A stretch of DNA of 62,851 nucleotides. Source: Chthoniobacterales bacterium (GTDB taxonomy: Bacteria > Verrucomicrobiota > Verrucomicrobiia > Chthoniobacterales > JAATET01). A program made the position numbers and the translations under genes. Numbering within the stretch: position 1 is the first letter of the stretch; each line of letters begins with the position of its first letter. The notes below the pieces were generated by a model. The model saw only the letters and a list, made by a program, of their open reading frames with translations, was not told where the DNA came from and made no database searches. Positions 40,098 to 48,809 of the stretch are shown piece after piece. The stretch lies in assembly GCA_015655545.1 (NCBI GenBank), contig JAATET010000003.1:1-62851 (forward strand), read 5' to 3'.

Positions 40098-41893
40098 TCC
40101 GCTCTGCATTGCTTGGAGTCGTGCTGGTCGTGGGGTTTCTTCTCGGGCCGGCGGCCCGGGCGATCGAGACGGCCTCGGGATTCGAGACGCCAGATCCGTT
40201 TGCCAGCCAGGGCAATTACAACGACGGAAGCCCCGTCAACGCACAATTGAGCGGGCTCGGCGCGATGGCGCCCCACGGCGCGTTCGATGCGCCGACGATC
40301 GGCTTTGCCGCGTGGGAAAAATTCTCGTCAGGAAGCTTCGAGGATCTCGCCGCCCAATACACGGGAAGCTCCGGCGCCCTCCATGCCACGCTCTCGCAGG
40401 CTACGGAAACCATCGGCGTCACCTCGACCGGCACGAGCAACTCGGGACAGATCGCCGTGGATGGCATCGATTATTTCGGCCGTCTCACCTGCGGTCTCGA
40501 CGATTTCTACGATTTTTCGATCACCGCAACGTCGTCGATAGCGATCACCAGCATCACGCTCACGATCAAGCACTCGAATTTCTTCGATGCCGCGGACCCG
40601 GAGGATTTCTCGACGTGGACGCAGATCGCGCCATTCTCCGCGACACTCGACGGAGTGCCGTCCTCCCCTGCGGTGTGGTCCGCGCCTTACGGGAACTTCT
40701 CCGACGCGCTCGCGCTGAACACGACGGCCCGGTATTACCTCTACACTTGGAACGTGGATATCGCTCCCGGCGAAGAGTTCACGGTCGATTTCTCGAGCGC
40801 GCCCGAGACGATGGGCCTCGGATTCTCGGTGGATGCGGTCGCGCTGAGCGTCCAGAGCGTTCCCGAGCCCGCCACCAGAGCGCTTGCCGGCCTGGGCCTC
40901 GCGGCGCTGCTTTGGCAAGCCAGACGGCGGCGGAAATCGACGCCGCCCGCGACCCTCGCGCTATTCGGGGCGCTGTTCGGGCTCGGCTTGGCTCGACCGG
41001 CTTCGGCCGGGGAGAAGCCGGATTTCTGGATCGACCTCTATCGGGGCGAGGAGGTTGGCAAGACCGCGCTGCTCGGCGATCTTGCCACCGCCGGGGTGAT
41101 CTACGTCGGCGAGATTCACACGATCAAGCGCCATCACGAGGCGCAGGCCGCATTGCTCGCCGGACTTGCGAAGCAGGGCCGGCCGCTCGCGCTCGGGCTG
41201 GAGCAGATCGAGGCGCGCGATCAGCCCGCGGTGGACCGCTTCAATCGAGACGAACTCGATTTCGAGGGACTCGCCAAGGCGATCCAATGGCCGAAGCAGT
41301 GGAAGAATTACGAGCAATACCGGTCGCTCTGCGAGATCGCGCGAAAGAACGGGATTCCCGTGCGGGCATTGAATGCGCCGTCCGAAATCATTCGAGCCAT
41401 CGGGCGGGGCGGGCTGGCCGCGCTTTCTCCCGAGGAGCGCGCCCAATTGCCGAAGGATATCGCCACCGACGATCCGGCCTATGAAAAGCTGATGAATCTC
41501 ATGCTGGCCGTCCACATGTCGATGGCTCCCGACAAGCTGCGCCCGATTTTCGAGGCGCAGGTGGCCAGAGATGAAACGATGGCCGAGAACATCGCCAAGG
41601 CCATGAGGAACGGCGACGGCACGGCTCGCGCGGTCGTCGTGATCTGCGGCCGCGGCCACGTGAGCTACGGGCTGGGCACGCCGGATCGCGTGCGCCGCCG
41701 GGTGCCCGATGCGGTCCAGCGCATTCTTCTCGTTACCGAAAGCGGAGAACTCATACTGAATGCTAGGGAAAAGGCGATGGCACGCGACGTGGACATCCGC
41801 CACGAGGACTTGCGCGCGCTGGGCCGTCCGCTGGCGGATTACCTCTGGATTCATCCGAGAGCATCCGTCCCGACGGAGCGGAAGCAACCATGA
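40094..41893 (+). CDS. PEP-CTERM protein fused to a ChaN-type haem-binding domain
   Basis: A 599-residue protein with two halves in one frame. Residues 1-~250 form a paralogue of PEP-CTERM copy A, followed by an internal sorting signal (VPEPATRALAGLGLAALLWQ, ~256, then ARRRRK). Immediately after it comes a second signal-peptide-like stretch (TLALFGALFGLGLARPASAG). A ChaN/Cofac_haem_bdg domain then fills ~303-599, with VIYVGEIHTIKRHHEAQ and VVVICGRGHVSYGLGTP. No Met start lies between the halves. ChaN binds haem near the outer membrane. Confidence 0.85.
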   Translation: MIRSALLGVVLVVGFLLGPAARAIETASGFETPDPFASQGNYNDGSPVNAQLSGLGAMAPHGAFDAPTIGFAAWEKFSSGSFEDLAAQYTGSSGALHATLSQATETIGVTSTGTSNSGQIAVDGIDYFGRLTCGLDDFYDFSITATSSIAITSITLTIKHSNFFDAADPEDFSTWTQIAPFSATLDGVPSSPAVWSAPYGNFSDALALNTTARYYLYTWNVDIAPGEEFTVDFSSAPETMGLGFSVDAVALSVQSVPEPATRALAGLGLAALLWQARRRRKSTPPATLALFGALFGLGLARPASAGEKPDFWIDLYRGEEVGKTALLGDLATAGVIYVGEIHTIKRHHEAQAALLAGLAKQGRPLALGLEQIEARDQPAVDRFNRDELDFEGLAKAIQWPKQWKNYEQYRSLCEIARKNGIPVRALNAPSEIIRAIGRGGLAALSPEERAQLPKDIATDDPAYEKLMNLMLAVHMSMAPDKLRPIFEAQVARDETMAENIAKAMRNGDGTARAVVVICGRGHVSYGLGTPDRVRRRVPDAVQRILLVTESGELILNAREKAMARDVDIRHEDLRALGRPLADYLWIHPRASVPTERKQP

Positions 41894-42564
41894 GGCGGAA
41901 CGGACGGCAGGCTTTTTCCCTCGTCGAGCTGCTGGTGGTGATTGCGATCCTCGCCATCCTTGCGGCGCTATCCGCTCCGTCAGTTTCCAGTTTGATCCGT
42001 TCGAGGGCAACCACGCGCGCGGTGAACGAAATCAGCGCGCTCCTCGAGCTGGCGCGCAACGAGGCCATGACACGGCAAGGCTACGCATGGATCGGCTTCG
42101 ATGTCGCGACCAACGCGGAAGGGAACGACGAATTGCGCGCGGTGGTGCTCTCCACCGCCGATGGAGTCGTCGATACGACCACCAAGGGCACGACGGTGGC
42201 GATCAGCACCGCCCGGCCGAACACCCGCACTTTTCGATGGGAGAACGTGAAGCTCGTCCCAGCGTCCGAGCTGGGAGGCATCAAGGATCTCGCCCGGGAG
42301 GCGTCCGAGCCGCTTGTCCGGCAGGCGAAGCAGGGTTTTCGCCTTGGCCCGGCCGGGACCGCGACAACCAGTTTTTGGACGATCACATTCACCCCGCAAG
42401 GCTATGCGCTGCTGAAAGGACTTCCGGACATCGTTACGCCCTATACGAAATTCATCGACATCGGCTTGCAGCCCACCCGGGGAGGAAAGAACGTCGAGAC
42501 CCCGGATCAGGCGGCGTTGGTTCTCGACGGAGTCAACGGTCATACCGAAATCCTGAGGCGCTAG
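41890..42564 (+). CDS. Pseudopilin, Verru_Chthon cassette protein D-like
   Basis: A 224-residue protein with a type IV prepilin leader (RQAFSLVELLVVIAILAILA; cleavage before Phe, Glu+5 kept), and a C-terminal globular domain of the GspH/FimT type. Its ATG overlaps the fusion stop (ATGA). First of four consecutive proteins with this kind of leader or anchor, in the order D-B-C-A as I recall the TIGRFAM cassette. Confidence 0.82.
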   Translation: MRRNGRQAFSLVELLVVIAILAILAALSAPSVSSLIRSRATTRAVNEISALLELARNEAMTRQGYAWIGFDVATNAEGNDELRAVVLSTADGVVDTTTKGTTVAISTARPNTRTFRWENVKLVPASELGGIKDLAREASEPLVRQAKQGFRLGPAGTATTSFWTITFTPQGYALLKGLPDIVTPYTKFIDIGLQPTRGGKNVETPDQAALVLDGVNGHTEILRR

Positions 42565-42568
42565 AACG

Positions 42569-43063
42569 ATGAGAACGACATCGCGTCGGGCCTTTTCCCT
42601 GCTCGAGGTCACGATGACCCTTGGATTGATCTCTTTCTGCCTCGTCGCCCTCATCGGGCTCATGCCAATCGGCATCGACTCCGTGCGGGATGCCAACCGT
42701 CAGGCCGAGGCCGTCCGCCTGCTCAAGCATCTAGCCACGGGCATCCATGGTGCGGCGAGGGACGGCGCGGGGCAATATCGGCTCCTTGGATTCGGTGCCT
42801 TGAACCATATCGCATGGAGTGCGAACGGAGCCTCGCTCGCACCTGTTGACGGCTTTCTTGACGCATCCGGAACGGTGGCGAAGGAAGCGGATGCCGATTT
42901 TTCCTATCGACTCGAACTTACGGCTCCCGATGAAGAGAACCCCGCATCCTGCGGCCATGCCTGGATTTCGGTCGCCTGGCCGGCGGGTGCCGCCTGGTCC
43001 GGCAGCCGGTGGATGAAGGCGCAAGGCAGGGAGGAAATCCTCGTGATGTTCCGCGCCCGATGA
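42569..43063 (+). CDS. Pseudopilin, Verru_Chthon cassette protein B-like
   Basis: A 164-residue protein: prepilin leader RRAFSLLEVTMTLGLISFCL (Phe+1, Glu+5), then IGLMPIGIDSVRDANRQAEA, a PilV/GspI-type minor pilin pattern that in these cassettes defines protein B. Coupled to the next gene by ATGA. Likely a minor component of a pseudopilus or surface complex. Confidence 0.82.
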   Translation: MRTTSRRAFSLLEVTMTLGLISFCLVALIGLMPIGIDSVRDANRQAEAVRLLKHLATGIHGAARDGAGQYRLLGFGALNHIAWSANGASLAPVDGFLDASGTVAKEADADFSYRLELTAPDEENPASCGHAWISVAWPAGAAWSGSRWMKAQGREEILVMFRAR

Positions 43064-43917
43064 ATCGTTCTGTTCTGGCCTCACATCGTGGCGAGCGCGG
43101 CTTCACGTTGCTGGAGATCGTCGCCGCGGCCGCCGTCTTCATGCTCGTCTTGGTGCTCCTGCTTCAGATCCTGGACGGCGTCGGCAATGCCGCTTCCCAT
43201 CAGTCGAAGCGGATCGAGGCGACGGGATCCGCACGACGGGCGCTGGATACGCTCGCGCAGGACATCTCTGTCCTTGTCCGCCGGAATGGAGGGACGCTTC
43301 TTTTCAACGCCGGCGACGAGACGCGGAACGATGCGTTAAAGTTTCTCTGCCTTTCGCGACCCGCTCCCGGTGCGACGAAGCCGCGGATGTCCCTCGTGTC
43401 CTACGCGGTGGAGCGGCGTGACGATCCCATCATCGGGGCGAACGTCCCCATGCTCGTCCGGTGTGATGAGTCGATCAGCTGGCCGATGGGGGACGAGAGC
43501 GCGGTCGCTGAATACGATTTCCCGGCGGTTTTGAATCGCTCGATCGCCGGCAGCCACGTCGCTGCCGAAGGCGTTTTCCGCTTCGAGATTCTTTGGCTGC
43601 GGAAGGACGGCGTCATTTGTCGCGAACCACCTGAGGAGAGTGCCGCGCTATCCGGCTCCTCCGAATATCGGCGGGTCGATTTGTCCGCCGTCAGCGGGTT
43701 CATCGTAACGGTTGCCTGCCTCGACCGGCAGAGCCTGGCGATTGCGGCCGGGGTCGATTTTTCCCGGCTCCAAAAAAACTTCGCCACGCTTCCCGTTTTG
43801 ACTGTGGAGCTCGACACGAATCCGCTGGAGAAATGGACGACCCGCATCGCCGAGGCGCGGCCGGCACGCGTGCGCGAGAACATCCGCTTCATTCAGCGCA
43901 CCTATTACCTGCCGTGA
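43060..43917 (+). CDS. Pseudopilin, Verru_Chthon cassette protein C-like
   Basis: 285 residues from ATG 43060. The leader ERGFTLLEIVAAAAVFMLVL (Phe+1, Glu+5) and a long GspJ/PilW-like C-terminal domain (RRALDTLAQDISVLVRRNGG). The frame is open 51 bp upstream, but ATG 43060 overlaps the previous stop. Its TGA overlaps the GTG of the large protein that follows. Confidence 0.82.
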   Translation: MNRSVLASHRGERGFTLLEIVAAAAVFMLVLVLLLQILDGVGNAASHQSKRIEATGSARRALDTLAQDISVLVRRNGGTLLFNAGDETRNDALKFLCLSRPAPGATKPRMSLVSYAVERRDDPIIGANVPMLVRCDESISWPMGDESAVAEYDFPAVLNRSIAGSHVAAEGVFRFEILWLRKDGVICREPPEESAALSGSSEYRRVDLSAVSGFIVTVACLDRQSLAIAAGVDFSRLQKNFATLPVLTVELDTNPLEKWTTRIAEARPARVRENIRFIQRTYYLP

Positions 43918-46874
43918 GGACTCGACCTCCTTCCGCCTCCCGGCGCGGCTCCGCCCTGCTCGTCTGCCTCGCGGTGGTGCTTCTGCTGGCCGTCGTCATC
44001 GTCGCGTTTCTCAGCCAGGCGCAACTCAACCGGCAGACCGAGAACAGCGGAGCGGCTCGAACGAAGGCGGAAATCCTCGCGCGCTCGGGACTCGACTATG
44101 CGGTTTCTCGCCTGATCGCGGAGATCACCGATCCGGCGAACAGCGAGAAGGTGGCGGACGGCGTGTATCGGCCGCTGTCCGGCGAGAAGATGCGGCCGGC
44201 CCCGCAGCTCCAGCGCGCGGCCGTCAACCTGCGGATGGTGCATGTGCCGGGCCTGCTGAAGCAAAGCATCGCGGCTTTTGATCCGGCCGCCTCCGCCGTG
44301 AATACCGCGACCGCGGACAAGAGCGGGCGTTCCGTCGGTCCGAAGCGATGGAACGCGCCGATGTTCTACTTCTCCCAGCCGCAATTCACCAGCGCCGCCC
44401 AGGTGCCCGACTGGATCTATTTTTCCGCCGACGGGCCGTCCCGCTCCGCGCCCGTCCTCGGCCGCATTGCTTTCAACATCTATGAGATCGACGGCCTCTT
44501 GGATGTGAACGTGGCTGGCTATCCCGTCCAGTTGAACGGAGATATCGACGCGATCAATTCGCTCAAGGCCACGGTCGCCGGAGCCGACGTGAAAAAGATC
44601 AGCCGCTACATTTCCTATCTCGACCAATCCCTCGTGGACAATCGCAGCCGCGGTAGCGTGCGGAGCGAAGCTTACGTGAGCTCAGTGCGCGAGAATACGA
44701 ACGGCTTCCTCGCGCCCGCGCCGGGCGACACGCATTTCCTCAGCCGCCTCGACCTCGTTCGTTACGCGATCACCTTTGGCTTCAAGGCGGGCGCGGCAAA
44801 CCAGCTCGATACGAACGCGATGGCCTTCGTCACCGCCTGGAGCCGCTCGCTGGACGCTCCTTCGTGGAATCCGCCCGCGCCCGGCGAGGCAAACCTCTTC
44901 GCTCCGGCGATCCGCCGCACGAGCGACGTGACGATCACCGATTACCTCCTCGACGGGCGCACGCGCACCCAGAAATGGAAAAAGGGCGACGCCGTCGCCG
45001 CCCGGCGTTTTCCCTTGAGCCGGATTGGGTGGTTCGACCATGCGTCGTCCGACAATCGCGCGCGCGCGATCCGGCAATTCTTCGGGCTCGATCCGATGCC
45101 CGACGGCACCTGGAAGTATTTCGACGTTCGCATCCGCACGCTTGACGAGCTGCGGACCGCGGATCGCGAGCCCAATTTCTTCGAGCTGCTCAAGGCTGGC
45201 ATCGCGAGCGGATCGCTGGGCCGCGCGCTCCCGAGCGGACAGGGGCGGCTTTCCGCCGACCGCGACGGCGACAAGGATCTGCAGGTGCTCCGCATCGGGG
45301 CTTCCATCATCGACGCCGCCACCGCCGGCAACGAGCCGACCATCATCGCCTTCGAGCCGTCGGTCGATCGCACTCGCTTCGCGTGCGGCGTGAAGGACCT
45401 TCCGTATCTCTACGCCGTGCGTTTTCGGCAGATCGTCAAGACCGACGCCACTGGCACCGTAGAGCGGATCGACCAATTCGCCCTGCCGATCCTCGTGAAT
45501 CCCCATGCGTCGCCCGCCACGCCCGAAGCCCGGCAGGCGACGCGCCCGGCGGTCCGGATGCGGATGATCGGCACGATCGAAAACCCGGTGGCCGACGCCG
45601 GCGGCGCCACCGGCAGCCCGCTCGAATCCCGATTTCCCAAATCCGCGCCGGACGATCCCCAGTCTCTGGGAAACCGGATTCTGGAGGTTGATCCCGCAGC
45701 ATTTCGCACGCCATCGCCGATCACTTCGCGGCAGCCGCCCGACGCGGCGCCCATGCCGCCCGACTTCGCCGGGACGTATCGCGGATTCTGGCTCGCGACG
45801 GGCGCGGTCGGGGGAGACATCGTGGCCAACGCTCCCGGCGGCCGGGCGAATTTCAACCGGTTCAACCTGGTCCTGGAATATTGGAACGGGCGCTCGTGGA
45901 TTATTTACGACGCCCTCGTCGGCGACGGGCGGGAGGATCCCGCCGCGGGGTTGGGAGAGACGGTGGAGGTGGAGTTTGCGAGCACGACCGAGAAGAATCC
46001 GAAGCCTGACGACGCGAGCTTCACCGGAGCCGGAACGTGGTATCTGGTGAAGCCCGATCCCCGGACGAACCGTTGGGGGCCGCTGCGAGGCCAGACCGCC
46101 TCCCGTCCGACGGAAGTGCCCGGTGAGCCGGTGGATGCCGCGACTTCCGCAATCCGACTCGAAGAAGGGCCGTCTGGCAATCTGCCCGATGTGGCGGATC
46201 CCGATGGAAAAAAACGCAAGGACGACCTGGCCATTGCGGGGGGATTGGGACACGGGCAGACCTCCATGGGAAAGCTGCTCTCGAACGAGCAGCCGGAGCT
46301 GAGGAATTCGCTGCCCCTTCGGCCCTACTGCACGGTGGCGGAACTCGGGTGTGTCTTCCGTGATCAGCCATGGAAGACGCTCGACTTCGCCACCGCCGTC
46401 AGTGCGGACGCCGCCCTGCTGGATTATTTCACGATCAACGAATCCGGGCCGGACGGCGTTGTCGCGGGGAAGCTCAATCTCAACGCAGCCGGCTCGACGC
46501 TCGACGCGCTGCTTTCCCAAGCTGCGTTGGAGATCGGCCATTCCGCCGTGCTGGGGGCCGTGACCGGGATCGCCGATGCCATAGGGCCTGATTTGATGAG
46601 CCCCGCCGACTTGCCGGGTGAAATCCCGACGAACCCTTCGGCGAAGACCAAGGCGCAGCAGGAGGCCGCCATCCGCGCTCTCGGCACGGCGGGCCAGACC
46701 CGCACCTGGAATTTCTTCATCGATCTCATCGCCCAGAGCGGAAAGCTGCAGCCCGGCTCGACGGAGCTCACCGATTTTTTTTCCGAAGGCGAAAGCCGCT
46801 TCTGGATGCACGTCGCCATTGACCGCTTCACCGGACGGGTGATCGGCAGCCAGGTCGAGGCCTACCAGGAATGA
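43914..46874 (+). CDS. Large PilX/GspK-like protein, Verru_Chthon cassette protein A-like
   Basis: 986 residues from GTG 43914 (GTGA overlap). One N-terminal membrane anchor (SRRGSALLVCLAVVLLLAVV, then IVAFLSQAQLNRQTENSG), typical of PilX/GspK proteins with a degenerate leader, precedes a very long beta-rich extracytoplasmic region. The tip pseudopilin GspK is ~300 residues, so this is three times the usual size. It resembles cassette protein A. Probably the functional head of the apparatus; no catalytic motif is recognised. Confidence 0.8.
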   Translation: MRTRPPSASRRGSALLVCLAVVLLLAVVIVAFLSQAQLNRQTENSGAARTKAEILARSGLDYAVSRLIAEITDPANSEKVADGVYRPLSGEKMRPAPQLQRAAVNLRMVHVPGLLKQSIAAFDPAASAVNTATADKSGRSVGPKRWNAPMFYFSQPQFTSAAQVPDWIYFSADGPSRSAPVLGRIAFNIYEIDGLLDVNVAGYPVQLNGDIDAINSLKATVAGADVKKISRYISYLDQSLVDNRSRGSVRSEAYVSSVRENTNGFLAPAPGDTHFLSRLDLVRYAITFGFKAGAANQLDTNAMAFVTAWSRSLDAPSWNPPAPGEANLFAPAIRRTSDVTITDYLLDGRTRTQKWKKGDAVAARRFPLSRIGWFDHASSDNRARAIRQFFGLDPMPDGTWKYFDVRIRTLDELRTADREPNFFELLKAGIASGSLGRALPSGQGRLSADRDGDKDLQVLRIGASIIDAATAGNEPTIIAFEPSVDRTRFACGVKDLPYLYAVRFRQIVKTDATGTVERIDQFALPILVNPHASPATPEARQATRPAVRMRMIGTIENPVADAGGATGSPLESRFPKSAPDDPQSLGNRILEVDPAAFRTPSPITSRQPPDAAPMPPDFAGTYRGFWLATGAVGGDIVANAPGGRANFNRFNLVLEYWNGRSWIIYDALVGDGREDPAAGLGETVEVEFASTTEKNPKPDDASFTGAGTWYLVKPDPRTNRWGPLRGQTASRPTEVPGEPVDAATSAIRLEEGPSGNLPDVADPDGKKRKDDLAIAGGLGHGQTSMGKLLSNEQPELRNSLPLRPYCTVAELGCVFRDQPWKTLDFATAVSADAALLDYFTINESGPDGVVAGKLNLNAAGSTLDALLSQAALEIGHSAVLGAVTGIADAIGPDLMSPADLPGEIPTNPSAKTKAQQEAAIRALGTAGQTRTWNFFIDLIAQSGKLQPGSTELTDFFSEGESRFWMHVAIDRFTGRVIGSQVEAYQE

Positions 46875-46908
46875 TCCGCCGACCCTCTCTCAAACTCATC
46901 TCCATCCT

Positions 46909-47754
46909 ATGATCAAGACATGCCTCTGCGTGGGCGCGCTCGCGCTCGCCTGCCAATTCGAGACCTTCGCCGAGCCGCGCATCGTGAGCGCCGGCGGCGC
47001 CATCACCGAAACCATCTTCGCGCTGGGAGCCGGCAAAACGCTGGTCGCTGTGGACTCCGCGGGCGCCCTCCAGCCGGAAGCGAAGGGACTGCCGGTCATC
47101 GGCTATTCGCGCGACCTTTCCGCGGAGGGAGTGCTCTCGATGAACCCCAGCCTGATCCTGCTCAACCATGATGCCGGCCCGCCCGCGGTCGTGGATCAGC
47201 TGAAGGAGAGCGGAATCCCGCTGCGGCAGTTCAGCTCAGTGGATTCCGCCGAGAGCGCGATCCGGCGCATTCGCGACATCGGCGAAGCCGTCGACCGCCA
47301 GCGCGAGGCGGAAGCGCTCGTCGCGGGCATCGAGCGGAGCCTGGCGAAAATCGAGAAGCGCGTCCGTTCCGAGGACGCGCGGCCTCGCGTGCTCTTCATC
47401 TACACGCGCGGCGGCGGGACCATGAATGTCTCCGGCCGCAAGACGGCCGCCGATGCCATGATCGCCCTGGCGGGCGGCGCGAACGCTGTGTCGGGCTACG
47501 ATGGCTACAAGCCGCTCACCTCCGAGGGCGTCGTGAATGCCGCTCCCGATGTTATCCTGATTCCCTCGCGCGGGCTCGAACAGTCCGGGGGCATCGACGA
47601 GCTGCTCCGGCAGCCGGGCCTGGCGCTCACCCCGGCGGGCCGGGCGAGGAAGGTCATCGCGATGGACGATGTCCTTCTCCTGAGCTTCGGTCCGCGCTTT
47701 GCCGAGGCGGCCTTGCAGCTCAACGAGCAGCTCTTCCCCCCGGCGAAACGATGA
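46909..47754 (+). CDS. hmuT: Haem/corrinoid ABC importer, periplasmic binding protein (HmuT-like)
   Basis: A 281-residue BtuF/HmuT-type binding protein: signal peptide (ETFAEP), then RIVSAGGAITETIFALGAGK, a start characteristic of haem-binding HmuT, and IGYSRDLSAEGVLSMNPSLI. Class III binding proteins carry haem, cobalamin or siderophores. HmuT is preferred over BtuF because of the SAGGAITE motif and the adjacent ChaN domain. Coupled to the permease by ATGA. Confidence 0.8.
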   Translation: MIKTCLCVGALALACQFETFAEPRIVSAGGAITETIFALGAGKTLVAVDSAGALQPEAKGLPVIGYSRDLSAEGVLSMNPSLILLNHDAGPPAVVDQLKESGIPLRQFSSVDSAESAIRRIRDIGEAVDRQREAEALVAGIERSLAKIEKRVRSEDARPRVLFIYTRGGGTMNVSGRKTAADAMIALAGGANAVSGYDGYKPLTSEGVVNAAPDVILIPSRGLEQSGGIDELLRQPGLALTPAGRARKVIAMDDVLLLSFGPRFAEAALQLNEQLFPPAKR

Positions 47755-48809
47755 GCCCCGGTCCATTTCGTCCGAGCGCCGTGCTCGCCTTCGCCGTGCT
47801 TTCCGCCCTGCTGCTCGCGACCGCGGTCTGCTCGATGGGCCTCGGCGCCGTGCGCATCGCGCCGGGAGACATCCTTCGCTCCCTGCTGGCGCCCGAAACG
47901 CTGCCCCCGGAATCGCGCGTCTCGATCGACATGGTGCTCTGGCAGCTCCGCATTCCTCGCGTGCTCATGGGATTGCTCGTCGGCGCCACCCTTGCGGTGG
48001 CGGGCGCGCTGATGCAGGGAATGTTCCGCAATCCGCTCGCGGACCCCGGCCTCATCGGCGTGTCTGGCGGAGCGGCGCTCGGGGCGGTCACGATCATCGT
48101 TTTCAGCACGACGCTTTTTGCCGGCCAGCCGTGGCTCGCCGACCTGCGACTGCTGCCGCTTGCCGCCTTCGCCGGCGCGCTTGCCATCACCCTGCTCATC
48201 CAAGGGCTGGCCCGCACGGACGGCTACACCGATGTCGCCACGCTCCTGCTCGCCGGTGTGGCGGTGAATGCCATCGTCGGCGCCGTCATCGGCCTGAGCG
48301 TCTTCCTCGCTTCGGACGCGCAGATGCGAACCCTGAGCTTCTGGACGCTCGGCAGCCTGGGCGGCGCGAGCTGGAAGACGTTCGGCCTCATGGCTCCGCT
48401 CTGTCTGGCCCTGCTGCTGGCCGCACCGTTTTTTTCCGCCGCGCTCAATGCCATCGCGCTGGGCGAGGCCGAGGCCGGGCATCTCGGATTCTCCGTCGAG
48501 CGCGTGAAAGGAATTCTCATCTACCTTACCGCAGCGGGCGTCGGCGCGTGCGTCGCCTTCACCGGAATGATCGGCTTCATCGGCCTCGTGACGCCCCATC
48601 TCATCCGGCTTTGGCTGGGGCCGGACCACTGCCGTCTCCTGCCGGCCTCCGCTCTGCTCGGGGCGACGCTGCTCATCGCCTCCGACACACTGGCCCGCAA
48701 CATCGCCGCTCCAGCGGAACTGCCCATCGGCGTCATCACAGCCGCCTTTGGCGGGCCGTTTTTCCTCGTCATGCTCCTGAGCCAGCGCCGCCGCACCTAT
48801 CCCGAATGA
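47751..48809 (+). CDS. hmuU: Haem-type ABC importer, permease (FecCD family, HmuU-like)
   Basis: A 352-residue inner-membrane permease with about ten hydrophobic helices. Family motifs: WQLRIPRVLMGLLVGATLAV, GMFRNPLADPGLIGVSGGAA and FIGLVTPHLIRLWLGPDH. FecCD permeases move haem, cobalamin or siderophores. Coupled on both sides by 4-bp overlaps, so produced in step with HmuT and HmuV. Confidence 0.88.
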   Translation: MSPGPFRPSAVLAFAVLSALLLATAVCSMGLGAVRIAPGDILRSLLAPETLPPESRVSIDMVLWQLRIPRVLMGLLVGATLAVAGALMQGMFRNPLADPGLIGVSGGAALGAVTIIVFSTTLFAGQPWLADLRLLPLAAFAGALAITLLIQGLARTDGYTDVATLLLAGVAVNAIVGAVIGLSVFLASDAQMRTLSFWTLGSLGGASWKTFGLMAPLCLALLLAAPFFSAALNAIALGEAEAGHLGFSVERVKGILIYLTAAGVGACVAFTGMIGFIGLVTPHLIRLWLGPDHCRLLPASALLGATLLIASDTLARNIAAPAELPIGVITAAFGGPFFLVMLLSQRRRTYPE

